This document shows positions 34,923 through 46,698 of a DNA stretch of 64,000 nt, piece after piece. The translations under genes and the position numbers were made by a program. Source of the DNA: Calonectria ilicicola (Eukaryota; Ascomycota; Sordariomycetes; Hypocreales; Nectriaceae); contig CP085830.1 of assembly GCA_020809705.1 (NCBI GenBank), positions 310,001 to 374,000 of the forward strand, in the 5' to 3' direction. Position 1 is the stretch's first letter; each line of letters opens with the position of its first letter. The notes below the pieces were generated by a model. It searched no databases. It was not told the DNA's origin and saw nothing but the letters and a program-made list of their open reading frames with translations.

Positions 34923-36596
34923 ATGCGTTTCCTCACCACATTGGGCCTGTGCCTGCCACTCGCCTTGGCTGCTTCCCCCCTCGACGAACACAACTCTGGC
35001 ATATTCGGGACTTCCCACAAGCTGAAGAGATATGACGCACCTTCATGCGGGATAGTTGGTGACAAACCTGAGCCATTCCGCACTAGGAGTACAAAATGTC
35101 GTCTGTACAACTGCAGAGACCTCTGCGCAGCTACCGAGGGCTGTGAGAGCTATGCCATCGGCAATTCCCAATGCCTTCTCTTTTCCACTACTGTCGCCGT
35201 CGGCTTCGTACCCGATCCAAAGTCTGCCTTTACCTTTTATGACGTAGGCTGTGTCAAGGCCACTTCCACTGGGATTCCCACCACATCTGAGACTGAGCAA
35301 CCGACGACCACCGGCACGTCGACGTCGGCCGAAACACCCATTGACACGACTACAGAAACGGCCACCGAGTCGACTTCGGTCGTGATTGATTCAACCACAA
35401 CCACATCCTCAGAAACCACTACCGACAGTACCACTGAGTCAACGGTACCAACCACAACTGCGGAGACTCATACAGACACCACTGCCGAGTCAACGACAAC
35501 TACAGACGCTACTACTACGGAGATTACTACCTCTGACACCACTATCCCGTTGACGACTACAACTATAGAGCCAACCACGGATACGACCACCGAACCGGAC
35601 ACGACAACTTCTAAGTTGACCACCGACAGTACTACTGAGCTAACTTCAACGACGTTCGGTACACCGACAATTGAGACAACTCCAGTGGACACTACTGCCG
35701 AGCAATCCACGACAACCTCCGACATTGCCTCAACTACGGAGACTACCGCCTCGTCAACGCCGACTGCAAGTTTGACTCAATATCTTCTTCGTTTGGAGAA
35801 GACTGACGGATCGACATTCGGCTACGTCTCAGCAGACATTCCCAACCCTGGGTATACTCTTTACGGCGACGCATCTGGTGGTGTGAAAGTCTCGTTCTCA
35901 TCGCCCCCAGGAGCTCTGTCCGTGACACAGGTAGACCTTATTCACGCAGACCCCCCGAATGCCGCCCTGAGTGGACTTACGCACGTTGGCGCCGTCGGGG
36001 GAAGCGGCAACACGGGTTCCAACTTTGGAGCAGATGTGCTCGCGTAAGTTTAGACTTCTTTAGTGCTCATAACTCGATTCTAATAAGGTGTCATCCAACA
36101 GTTACGCATATCTCACTGCTACAGCATCCAGTACGTTCCACCTGACCCCATCTAGTATTGCTTGATTGATACTTACAATGAGGCAGCTCCACCAGGAAGC
36201 CCGTCACTTCCCAATATTGATCAGGCTCTCCTTCGCTACGCCGGTTACGGGGGTTCGGTTCAGTCTGCTATCGTAAGTTCCTGGCAGTTGTTATACAGAT
36301 GAATTTTATTCTCACCATTTGTGTCATAGTGGTCAATTAATCTGGTCACGTTACAAGTCAGCCCAGTTTGGGTCAATACTGATGGATGTGAGTAATGATT
36401 TTGTTTTGTTATTAACCCGTGATGAGAGACGTATGCTAATGTCTTTTCTAAAAACAAAGCTTCCTTCCCAGCGACTGTTTTCTGGAATGCAAACGTGGGC
36501 TTTGTTGGTATTACTGGAAGTTTGTCCAAATTCTCACAGGCCTATCCAAATGAAGCAGTCGCTGCGCTTAATTTGTTCTTGGAAGAGGTGATTTAA
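34923..36596 (+). CDS. secreted PAN-like, mucin-type protein
   Basis: Five exons (34923-36043, 36102-36130, 36187-36272, 36330-36387, 36460-36596) give 476 residues. A signal peptide (1-17) is followed by a Kex2-type LKR site near 35. A PAN/apple-like Cys domain (about 40-115, with CRLYNCRDLCAATEGCESY and CLLF) comes next, then a Thr/Ser-rich linker of about 160 residues (118-280) likely heavily O-glycosylated. A C-terminal domain of about 190 residues of unrecognised fold closes the protein. The design is that of a cell-wall or host-contact glycoprotein. The start codon is 400 bp from the transposon island. All splice junctions keep frame and family-like hydrophobic periodicity, but the small second exon (29 nt) is the least certain. 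Confidence 0.82.
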
Positions 36597-36985
36597 TCGG
36601 CTCGGGGTTAGCGTTTGTGAAGGGCTGGCCCTTGGTTCAATAGTGAAGGTACTCGTACCCTCACTGTTTAATACTAAACGGGGAAGGGCAAGATAGCAAA
36701 CGAAAGGGCTGCCCTTCTAACTTTATAGCTAGCTGGGTGCACATTTAATAAAGGTGTTGGAGATTGAAGTTCACGAAAAATTGCCTCATATTTCAAATCC
36801 GTGTTCCATATTTTATCTTTAAAGCTAGAATATGCCATTCTAATCATGTGTAGAATAAACTTAGCTCTTGAAACAATCAGTTTCTTCAAATCAGCCTAGA
36901 TACATTTCTGATAAGGAACCATGAGACCCAAACGGCCTACGCTAGATAGCAATCCATGCCACACTCTAAACTCTCTTCAGATCGA
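36597..36985. other. convergent intergenic, no feature seen
   Basis: 3' ends of the PAN-like gene and of the next minus-strand gene face each other. Nothing coding is visible. Confidence 0.45.
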
Positions 36986-38178
36986 TTAACCAGCCTGAAC
37001 CAAATGGAACTCACCAGCAGGTTCACCACCACTCTTGTAGGGGATACAAACAGTACCGCTAACCGTGCTATCATTGCATTCACCAGAACCTGTATTACTC
37101 ACATTAGCATCATTTCTTCGCTCCAATCCACACTTTCAGCGATTCATTTCACGTACCCTTTTTGCAATAAACAAAAGCGGTCCAAGCGACGTAGCCCTTC
37201 TGCCCAGCTGGAATTGTGTACTCAGCTCCCTTGGTGGTGCTGATGGACTCGCTCTCCTCAATCGAAAAGCTGAGACCCATGCTGAAGATGTCTGCAAATC
37301 CAACGTTGGCTTCTATCGTAGTCGACCAGCTTGCTGTTCTCTCCTTGCTAATTTGGATGGTGGTTCCCTCAGTACCGCCGTCCTGAGTGTCACTGACAAC
37401 CTGGGTGTATGGAGACGTGGTGATATACTCACTACCATCATCTACCCAGGAGTCCGAGCCACAAGCTCCGCGTGGCTTCAGAGATTCTACCTTGGCCTTT
37501 AGAGTGACGTCTCGGCGGTACTCTGGGGCAATCCCTTGCTCAGCAGGCTGGATCACCTTTCCATCACGGCCAACGAGTGTAAGGCTTCCGCTGCCTGTCC
37601 CTCGGGCCTCAATTTGGCCATTCCCATCATTGCTCCTCATGGAAAAAATGGGCCTGCTCATCATGTCTCGCTTCTTTTTGAGCTTCGAGTCATTTCCACA
37701 GCCAGGAAGATTGGCAATTCCCGCGCTGCAACAGTCCCCAGTGCCGCAACAAAACTGAAGCATAAAAGTATCACGGATGGAAAGGCTCCTACAAGAACCT
37801 CCACTACCATACCACATTGTCTCGCCACAGGTATCGATTCCAAGACTAGCAGGACTCTTAATGAGCCAGTAGCACTCGGTGTTGGTCTGTTCAGGGACGT
37901 CAAACCAAACATCCCAGGTGCTAAGAGGATTGATTAAGTCAGCACAAGTTCCAAGATGACAGCTTCTATACATACCCGGTTTCATTATTCTGTTCAAAGA
38001 TACCAGTGAAAACGTCTGCACTGTTGTAAATGGTGCACGAGGGCCACCCAGTGCCTGAATCCGTGGTGCTAACTGGACAATCGTCACAACCAGCAGCTGA
38101 GCAAATCTTGTTTGCGGCGTCTACCAGGTGAAAAGCGCCAGCTGCTACAAGAGCAGAAGCAAAGAGGGATGAAACCAT
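36986..38178 (-). CDS. secreted cysteine-rich protein, C-terminal half possibly aerolysin-like
   Basis: Three exons (37976-38178, 37157-37920, 36986-37089) give 356 residues. After a signal peptide (1-20) the N-terminal half is Cys-rich (CSAAGCDDCP, CGTGDCCSAG) up to about residue 140. A basic KKKRD stretch follows that could be cut by a Kex2-type protease. The C-terminal half is rich in Ser/Thr/Val beta strands with an amphipathic SxTxEAxVGFADIFSMG-type stretch, then YTIPAGQKGYVAW, a pattern seen in aerolysin-fold beta-pore-forming proteins. I am not certain of that fold and no function is claimed. The third exon is supported by exact frame and splice signals and adds one more Cys pair. Confidence 0.7.
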
Positions 38179-38269
38179 GATGGAGAGGTTGAGAAAAGAA
38201 TGATATGAATTTGTAGCTGTTTGAGTTTGAAGATGTGCTGAGTTGCAATGCCTCATCCAAGAGATGAGA

Positions 38270-38287
38270 GCTACTCATATATATACT
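38270..38287 (-). promoter_or_regulatory. TATA-like stretch upstream of the Cys-rich secreted gene
   Basis: An alternating TATATATA run about 95-105 bp before the start codon at 38178, where a fungal TATA box would be expected. Confidence 0.4.
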
Positions 38288-39315
38288 CGAAATGTCCCTT
38301 ATGCTCCGAGCTTCAAACGATGATCATCATAGAAACTCAACAAAATCTTAATAACGAGCATTCTCGCATGATCAGCTGTCATCATGTCTCAACATACAGC
38401 CCTGGTAAGCGGCTGTGTCATGATTTTGCCTCTCAGTGCATCAAGTCAAGATCCTTCGGGAGTTTCAACTGATCCCTAGAGAATTAGTTTTGTGTCAAAG
38501 GGAACGCAAGCTGAAAGGTCAAGGCCTTCATCTCCGGCGTTTGCCATTTTCTAGAGTTGCATTGCAGATCTGTCGGTCTAATTCCAGGTCGCAGATTTCC
38601 GGACCCGCTAGAATACCATCAGATGTCGCAAAAATAATGTATAGAATGCGCGGATACAATAATTGAATCCTCCGCATTGTAACCAGTCCATTGTTTTAGA
38701 GTCGAAGGATTCGGCCGAGTGGATCTCCAGATTCCTTCCATCCTCTGCGCCCCAATTGTTGACGTATGATGCATAGGCCGTAAGCTTAGACTCGCATCCG
38801 CCCCGTTGATAGGTCAGTCTGAATCAGCGCCCATCGGTTTCAAACTCTCCGCCAAAGCTTCGGCTTTGCATGAAGGATCATCAACAATGATTAATTACTT
38901 TTAGCCGTCCGATCTTGTTCGCCAATAGCCCTCATTGGTCCTCGGAGGCGCGATGTGGGACGTCTGAGCGAGACTGACGTGTCTGAGCGCTGATCTAGGC
39001 GATTTATCCCAAACGCGTATTTCGGAGGCTACCCAAAACTATGTTTCGATGCAGCTGCTGCGCCCCAATCACCATAGGATTCCTAGGGTTCATTGCAAAA
39101 AATGCACAGCTGTAGGACTCAGGGACGAGGAAGCATGCATCTTATGGACCCTTACTGAGAGGTCATGTCATCCAAACTCATGGATGATACAAAAATAAAT
39201 GCACGCCGAGGATAGCTTAAAGATAAAAGGCCAATCTCCTCACATCGCTTTCTTCCACATATCTCATACTCACAGGAATCAATCAATCAATCAAACTACA
39301 TCCCCTCCATTCAAT
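38288..39315. other. intergenic between divergent secreted-protein genes
   Basis: About 1 kb with no supported gene. An AATC microsatellite (39277-39294) lies in the likely 5' leader of the gene at 39316. Confidence 0.45.
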
Positions 39316-39798
39316 ATGCGATTCTCTACTACTTTCACTACCATCGCCTTGATGGCCCAAATGTCTCTCGCCACTTGGTATGTACACTACCTAAATCAGA
39401 TTATCTCTTTCACAGGCAAACCTCATTTCCCATGTTTGATGCTGATATTTATTTCAACTTCAAGGATTGTTTCTTCCTATGAGAGCGGTTGCAGCGAAAG
39501 CGGCAAAGGAGGCACTCTTACAGCTGGATCAGCTGACGATGAGATCTGGTGCACCGTTACCAGCGCCTCTCACAACATTGTGGCCAAAGGTCTCGAGGCT
39601 GATAACATGCAAATGTGGCTCTTCTCAAGCTGGGACTGCAGCTCCGAAGCCCTAATTGCAGAAATTGACACTGATGGCTGCCATGTCATTCCCTCCGATG
39701 TAAGCATCCCAATCAAGAGTCATTATTGAAGGATAAGGATATCACTAACATGTTTTTAGACTGTAATTGAGGCTGTACGTGTTCTTCCCAGGTCTTAG
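39316..39798 (+). CDS. small secreted protein, 111 residues
   Basis: Three exons (39316-39377, 39465-39699, 39760-39798). A clear signal peptide (1-20) leads into a mature chain of about 91 residues with four Cys (SGCSES, IWCTV, WDCSS, DGCHV) and an acidic, Trp-containing sequence; two disulfides are possible. No family was recognised. Size, secretion and even-numbered Cys fit an effector-like small secreted protein, which is a class description and not a function. The last exon is only 13 codons, so the C-terminus is the weakest part. Confidence 0.72.
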
Positions 39799-40435
39799 AT
39801 GTAGCCTTAGTATATGATTTGGGGAAGGGTGATGTTTTTGAACTCGTATTTCTTAGTTTGGAGGATGAAAAGGGTCATGAAGTAGTTTGGGTAGTTGGAG
39901 AATTCCAGATTCAGCAAGCATATTATTAGCTTCGTTTTCAAATAATTGATTCTCAGCCACCTCATTCAAGCAGTGATCCAAGGTTTTTACATGATTGGCT
40001 ATGAGTCTTCCCATGCGCACATGTGCATACATTCTACTATTTATAGACGTCTCTAAAACTGCCCCAGGAAGATTCTTCAAGAAAATTATTTGAAAATAAG
40101 TATTTTGGTTCATAATAAAGATAAAAATATATTTATTCCAATTTTTCTTTTTTAGATTATGCTTGGAATATTTATCCCGATATGTGTGCGCAGCAAAACT
40201 CTTCACCATTTTGCAATTCTGGGTTTCGGTCCGACGCCCCACTCACTTCCCCAATGCCTCTCTCCGGGTAAACGACCAACTCCAGAGTACACAAAAATAA
40301 TCAATTCACAAACACAGGCAATAAACAGTGCTGTCCAGCTTTAAAACAGCAGATGGTGGCCAATTTTGAAATCCGCGAGGTTCTTGTCCCCAATCTGGCC
40401 GCCGTGGACCTCATCAAGAAACAACAAGAGATTGA
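39799..40435. other. intergenic, no feature seen
   Basis: AT-rich sequence between the small secreted protein gene and the tRNA. Open frames here lack support. Confidence 0.45.
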
Positions 40436-40518
40436 GCCCGGTTAGCTCAATCGGTAGAGCGTGAGACTCTTAAGAGTACGCGATCTCAAGGTTGCGGGTT
40501 CGACCCCCGCATCGGGCT
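40436..40518 (+). tRNA. tRNA-Lys (CUU), 10-nt intron
   Basis: Acceptor arms GCCCGGT/ATCGGGC, D arm GCTCAATCGGTAGAGC, anticodon stem TGAGA/TCTCA around CT-CTT-A plus about 10 intron bases, and T arm TGCGGG-TTCGACC-CCCGCA. All arms pair apart from one G-T. Confidence 0.93.
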
Positions 40519-43045
40519 ATTCCTATACAAACAAGTTTCATTTTTTGCATTTACGAATCGAAACCCATCTTTTTGCACCAGTGGTGCCCAAGTTAGTTCA
40601 TGGAGCGTCTGCTGCCATGAAAATTCTACGAGTAGATGATAGTACGGCGGCTTCCGATGTAGGGGTCCAGCCCCCTCATATGGATAATTCACTTGTATCA
40701 CTGATGAGTTAAAAGTTTAGGGTATTTAGCAGACATCTTCACCTTATTATGCCCCCATAGTCTTACTAGGAGCTTATCCCAGACGTAGGTCACAAGTGTC
40801 AAGTTCCAATAAACATTTCTCTCTTGTCAGAGCCTTCTTGAGGATGACAGCAATGGAAAATTGTCCAATATCACAAAATGTAAACAAAGAAATGAATAAA
40901 TAAATCACGAAACAAATAAATGAACAAGGGTATTCCATCGAATCCGGGAATTCATCATGCGATCCTTCCAAGGCCATTCTAGCCCCTCTGACCAAACCAT
41001 TTCCAACCACTCAAAAGATCGCTACGCCAATGACATGGAAGGCTACATGTCAAAGTTTGACGAGCGCCGCAAATTCCAACACGAGCTGCTCAATTCAGCC
41101 AGCTATAGTATTCTAGAAAAGCTTCAATCAACTCAGAGCTCGCCATACACGTGTGCTGCAGGACTTGAAGCAAATGATTCACGTCTTGCTGTTTCCAACA
41201 TCCACTAAGAACGCTTCGCAACTTTTTAAGCATCCATACATTGTGCCTCTTCAAGGATCTGGTAAACAAACGAGTCCAGTTCAATTTGGACCAACGTCAT
41301 GTGTCATTCGTGCCCAACTTCCATGTTCATGTCGATAGATGTCTTCCATTACGTATTTGTTTCAAAGATATCAAACTCGAGCCAACCATTTCCAGTCTCA
41401 AACCGGGTGAATCTATCAATATGCGGGGCGAGTTTACGCATCCATCTCTAGACACGCCATCAGATTCCATAAGTAAGACAATGGGGTCCACTACCACACC
41501 TAAAATTATCATGTCGACGGAAATGAATGGTCTCCCCGCGTGGCGCCAATTTGCCGCTTTGCACAAAATTATACCCCTTGTCTTCAAGTCAGCCGTTTTG
41601 CGCTCAGTATGGCGAAATTTTGAAACTCAATTCAAGATTTTTGAACTGATACCAATAAGATTACTGTCTAGTTCCTTGTACTAAGGCTGCCCGCAAACTT
41701 TCCTACTCATTCTTTCAAGCCCACTAATGACTCAGCGTATTATGTTTTACATTCCCTCTGCCAAGAATACGCATTTGTACTGCATATCCGGTGATCCGGG
41801 GTTATCCGAACCACTGTTCCAAATGCGTGCACACATTTCACCCTAGAAATGAGAAGCCAAATCGCACGCAATCATAAGAGATGATGATGCAAGATTACAG
41901 CATGCCTTTTCAACTGGCCTACTACAAGTCAGTTTAATGTACACATGGCCCGGACCGGATGGAGTGCAGTTCATGCCTCCCACTTGAGGGGTTAGGGGAT
42001 TCCGTTCCGCTCTTGGTCTTTATTCAGGAGAGAATTACTTTGGTACATCATTTCAATGGCCAATTCTAAGACGATCTTGACATTAGAATTTCCAACACAC
42101 AAGCAGTCAAAACTAAGTGCATAAGCCAAAACTTCACATTTGAAGTTGGAGGACAAGATCGTGTTTTAGTGGAGAGGAACAATGACGGCTAAATAATCCG
42201 AGTCAAACCCCAACTCCAGATTTTTATTCCAAACTCGTGCCGGTTTTCGGTCCCCTACTACTGCGGGGAAATTTAGTTCCAGCCCGGGTGCCTCTCGGTG
42301 TATTTCTCGGTATGTCTTGAATATCTGATGCCAACGTCTTTGTCGAGTTATACACCCCACGTGGCCCCTTCCAATCTTGAACCATTCGCAGTGCTCCGCG
42401 CCTCATTCACTGCCAGCCTACTTTTTTTTAATTCCTGCAATGGAGCCAAGTGTGATGAAAATAACTCAGCAGATGAAAGTAATAACTATTCATAGGCCAA
42501 GCCTGAAATCAAAATCTCTAATACAAGTACCATAACATCTAGTCGAATTTCCGGAGAATCCAGAGGGACATTGCACTCATGATTCGTTGCCGGGTCAGCC
42601 CCATCTGAGGAGAAAGTAAAAGTCTAAGAATAGCATCATAACAAACCAGAGGGGAAAAAATCAAGCCTAGGAATAGCGCATCGGAATCTACCAAGACCGA
42701 GGATTTAATGTCCGGGGCCAATGTGGGGAAGAAAACACCCCCTATGGCTTAGGAAGCGCCGCAATCATTTTACTCAATAGAATTTAGGTTTGAGACTTAT
42801 TTTCATTGAACGCATCGGAAATGTACACTGCTTTCAGCCCGGCCATGTGGGGATACTAAGAGCCATGTACACCAATACTTGTAGCTACATTAAGCTTCAC
42901 AGCATACGTGCGTTATTGTATTATTTTCGTCGGGTACCAATTACTCTTTTTGTGGGATACCGATTCATTCAGTGGCGTTAGCTTTTTTTAAAAATCATCA
43001 AAGTAAAGGTAGCTCTGCAGGCTACAAGTCACCAGCAGTTGAATC
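40519..43045. other. 2.5-kb region without a supported gene
   Basis: Several open frames of 60-147 codons occur on both strands (for example 40957-41208 and 41241-41684) but none shows a family motif, signal peptide or splice-linked partner. It may contain decayed coding sequence. Confidence 0.45.
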
Positions 43046-43052
43046 TATAAAT
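43046..43052 (+). promoter_or_regulatory. TATA box of the aegerolysin gene
   Basis: TATAAAT about 103 bp before the start codon, followed by a pyrimidine/A-rich leader (ACCAACAAAC, CAACACTCTCACAC) typical of highly expressed fungal genes. Confidence 0.5.
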
Positions 43053-43154
43053 GAGACGACTTTCTCTTCAATAGGGATTCCTTCCTTTACCATCAACCAA
43101 CAAACTTGAACATCAACACTCTCACACAAAACACATTCAACTATCTCATTCATC

Positions 43155-43630
43155 ATGGATGCCAACAGCAAGGATCAGTGGGTTCACATCGTCATCAAGG
43201 ACTTGAACGGCCACGGCAAGGTTCAAGTACGAAACGCCAGACTTCAGTGGCAAGTTTTCCCAGGATAAATAGAAGTCAGCTAAGATGAAAACTACCACAT
43301 AAAAGGGGCAAGTTCACCGACAAGAGCGGTGACAACGAGCTTTCCCCCAGCGAGATCAACGAGGTCGTTGCCAACCACGATCACAATGGCAACATCTACT
43401 CCTCTGGCCGAGAGAACGCCGCTGCCGGTACAGAAGGTAGCTTCGAACTTGTTGATGAGAACGAGAAGCTCATCTCCCGCATCTACTGGGACTGCCCTTG
43501 GGGCAGCAAGACCAACCACTTCGAAGTGAGCGACATCGCCAACCGCTACGTAGTTGAGCAGGAAGGCGCTCACAAGGATGGTGGTGCCCTTGGCACCGTT
43601 GAGGTCAAGGTTTACAAGCGTCCCAACTAA
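43155..43630 (+). CDS. aegerolysin family protein, gene with GC-AG intron
   Basis: Two exons (43155-43249, 43306-43630) encode 139 residues, the normal aegerolysin length, with no signal peptide, as is usual. Family features are QWVHIVIKD near the start, the RNARLQW-GKF junction, GTEGSFELVDE in the middle and the hallmark WDCPWGSKTN near 100. The intron begins with GCAAGT instead of GT. Using it restores the WGKF motif exactly, while no GT donor does. Aegerolysins bind particular membrane lipids (sphingomyelin/cholesterol or ceramide phosphoethanolamine) and in some fungi act with a MACPF partner, which is absent here. Codon use is strongly C-ending, implying high expression. Function beyond lipid binding is unknown. 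Confidence 0.92.
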
Positions 43631-44429
43631 AACGACGAATTTGGACGGTCGGACTCCGAATTTTGCAGGCCAAGATCTGGGAGAGATTTGTGTATTGGGG
43701 CACTGTCAACGTTTGGTGAATCCCGAAGGATGCCAGACACGGCAGCTGGAGAAGGTAACCTAAGTCATTGATTGATAGGACCAATAAAAAATATGCTCCA
43801 CTATGATGTCCTGTATTACCACCTTTGTGCATGTCTTTTGCGTTGAGGGTACGTTGAGTGTGTCCTTGGTCAGTGCTCATCATTTACACATCGAGCTTTG
43901 TGCATAAAAAGCCCAAGTCCGGCATGGGCAAAGAAGACAGGATAAAATTGAAGTTTTTGCTTACAAAGAGATGTGTACAAATTTTATTATGCTCGCATCC
44001 GATTCTTATTGTGGGCTTGTCAGTGAAATTAAATTGTCTTTCTAATGTAGAATTCCAACCCATAGCTGTGTTCAAGATACAGGAAGAGAGATGCAAACAT
44101 GGCCACGGGATGAAACCCCATCTTCCTATACCCGGAAAGTAAATTCCTGAGAAAGACGCACTGTCCGGATCCGTCTCGAGTCCGTGTGAGTACGACACTC
44201 GGCTTGTGGGGGGCGGAGAACAACTTGAAACATTCTGCGCACAGTTTATTTAGTTGCGGGTTGCATAATGCCAAGTCAGCCGATGTTCAGCCTAGTCCAG
44301 CCCGCTAGTCCGTCTTTAGATATGCCCCCGTGGCACAAGGGACGGCGATATCTCGACTTTGAGGAATGGTTCGTCTCCAACACCTTCATTGATCACCCTC
44401 TGGCTCATTGATATTCATCAGCGAATCAA
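43631..44429. other. 3' region of aegerolysin and gap to tRNA-Met
   Basis: No further gene is seen. Confidence 0.45.
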
Positions 44430-44533
44430 GTCGGTGTGGCTCAGTTGGTTAGAGCGTTGGTCTCATATTAAGTATGACTTGACCCCAGGTCAGGGACATC
44501 CAAAGGTCGAGAGTTCGAGCCTCTCCACCGACA
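44430..44533 (+). tRNA. elongator tRNA-Met (CAU), about 31-nt intron
   Basis: Acceptor arms GTCGGTG/CACCGAC pair fully, with discriminator A. The D arm is GCTCAGTTGGTTAGAGC. Anticodon arm TTGGT-CT-CAT-A is followed by an intron, then ATCCAA. The T arm is GAGAG-TTCGAGC-CTCTC. The T-T apposition at the anticodon-stem top also occurs in yeast elongator tRNA-Met. Confidence 0.9.
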
Positions 44534-46471
44534 AGATCTTATCTTTTGCTTGTTGATACCATCAATGTGGGTATTGCTAGTCGAGAGTGGCCAATCATTT
44601 TTGCAGCTGGCCAGTGGGAATATACATACTCCTTTCGAGGCATTGTTCAATCTTTACATTCGAACATGCTGGACAATGCTTGCCCCTTTCTTTTTGTGCA
44701 AGATTGATTTGGCCATGTGAACGATCCAATTGCTGTGATTAATATGATTAATCGGATGGACGGTGTCCCTGTGTGACAGGTTGGACAGGGGCTATGCCAG
44801 GCCACATCAACAGCCATGGTTCGGAAGTCGGGAGGCTGGGCTCTAGGGTGGGTTGCAGCGACCGGAACACTTCCGACTCCCAGATGTATTTTAACAAAAT
44901 CTGGTGCGATGATTGCATTTCAAGGCATTATTTATTTTATTTCCTTATTAAATGCAGCCTTTGATTATCTCCGTAACAATTTATAGACATGACGATATCC
45001 ATTCTTCAGCATTCTTCAGACATCTAGCACAATTCACAGTGTTCTGATCTAAGCGCCAACAATGTCGACCACAGCTACGACCTCTTGAGATAAAATTAAA
45101 CATATCCGGGATTCCCGTTCAATATCCGCCGTTTTATGGACCAGGATTGCGGCAGTTGCCATCATCAGTGAAGGTCCGACGAGAATCATGTCACAGTCGG
45201 TGACACAGGGCGGTTGACCGAAACGAAGTGGAGACGGCAGAGGCAAATGATCCCAACCAGTATATCCAATCAACTATTTTAAAATCTACTTGAAACTATT
45301 TAAAATCCTTCAGAGCTAGAATCGAGCTCATTTTCATACAATAGTTTCTTGTTCTGATCAGATTTTCTGGTCAAGGCAGCCTTGAGAGTCGTCTCTATCG
45401 TTTGTGACGCAACGCTGTCATGTCAACAGATATTATTAAGCTTACAATCAAGCTAGACATACTAATAGTTTGCCATTCACCTTAAAAAACTCAGTTAACA
45501 AGCATAATCAGGATAATGTCACTGGCCCACACACACCCGTCTACCTGCAACCGCCTGCAGGGGGGCGGTGATGGGGTGATGATGAGAGGATTCCGAGGCG
45601 GGCCATGATGACGACTGTCGGCCAAGTAATCTCCATGGAGAGCCCATCATACTGCCTTGGCTTGATTCGCCGTCTAGCCCATGTATACGCGGTTCACGAA
45701 AAGCTCCGATGGCGATCACCTCGATTGCACTTGAGATGACACGGGAGCGGTTTCACGGAAATAATTCTTGAATTTTCCGTCCAATCACCAATTTAGCCGT
45801 CGAGGCACAGCGGGTTCCAAGTTCCTGGTTTGTGGGGTCGTTTTAGGTCCCTTGGTCCAACAGGAACAGGGGCCTTGTTTTGGCCTGTTCGCCGAGACAA
45901 AAAGTGGCACCACAGGGAATAGCAGGGTTTGTGTCCTGCCACCCAATGGCCAGAATCTAGTGACGATTTGTTTGAATGTCCGCGGAATCCGTTTTTATCT
46001 AATCTCTCCTATCAATGAGGCCTGATGACATGTAAAATCCTTGTATGGGTTGCGGGGTGTTGGTTGTAGAGCCCTTGAGGCGGCTGATGTCAAGTCAGTC
46101 GTGGTGGTTTTGCCTTTCTTGTTATGATTTGAATGCTAGGATACAGCACAGACATGGCTGCTTTTACAATAGAAAATCAAAAGAATTCCATGAATTAACC
46201 ATGCCGAATAACTTAAAAAACTCTAAATTCGTCCACGTAGTTATTGCCAGCTGAAAGAAAAAACTGAAACCATAAGGAGGTTTCATCGACGTGGTACCCT
46301 TACATCGCGATACCCTTGCAACCCAGCTCCTGGGTGGTAACTGCAACCCCACGGATCGATACGCGGCAACTTAACCTAAATTGGGGGACGTAATCGTTAT
46401 TCAGCTCTGGAACAAGGCGGATCGAACATCCGGATGCCAAACATGAGAGCGATCGCAGAGACAAACAAATC
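44534..46471. other. 1.9-kb region without a supported gene
   Basis: Short unsupported open frames only. It leads into the promoter of the pectate lyase gene. Confidence 0.45.
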
Positions 46472-46478
46472 TATAAAG
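46472..46478 (+). promoter_or_regulatory. TATA box of the pectate lyase gene
   Basis: TATAAAG about 220 bp before the start codon, followed by a long CT-rich leader (46490-46690), a common arrangement in inducible fungal enzyme genes. Confidence 0.5.
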
Positions 46479-46698
46479 GCTCTTGGCCTTCTCTCTCCCT
46501 ACCGGCCTTTTTGATCTCCAGTTCCTCAGCTCATCAACATCCCTCTTCTTCTTGCCTCATTTTTGTCTCTCGTTCCGACAAGCAGTGCTTGATCCTTCAT
46601 TCAAACTTCCCAACTCTCAAGCCGGCTTGATATTTGGTTTTCCTTGTTTCGCAAACAACTTCTCTCATCAACCAAACTTCTTCATCACCAATTCCAAA

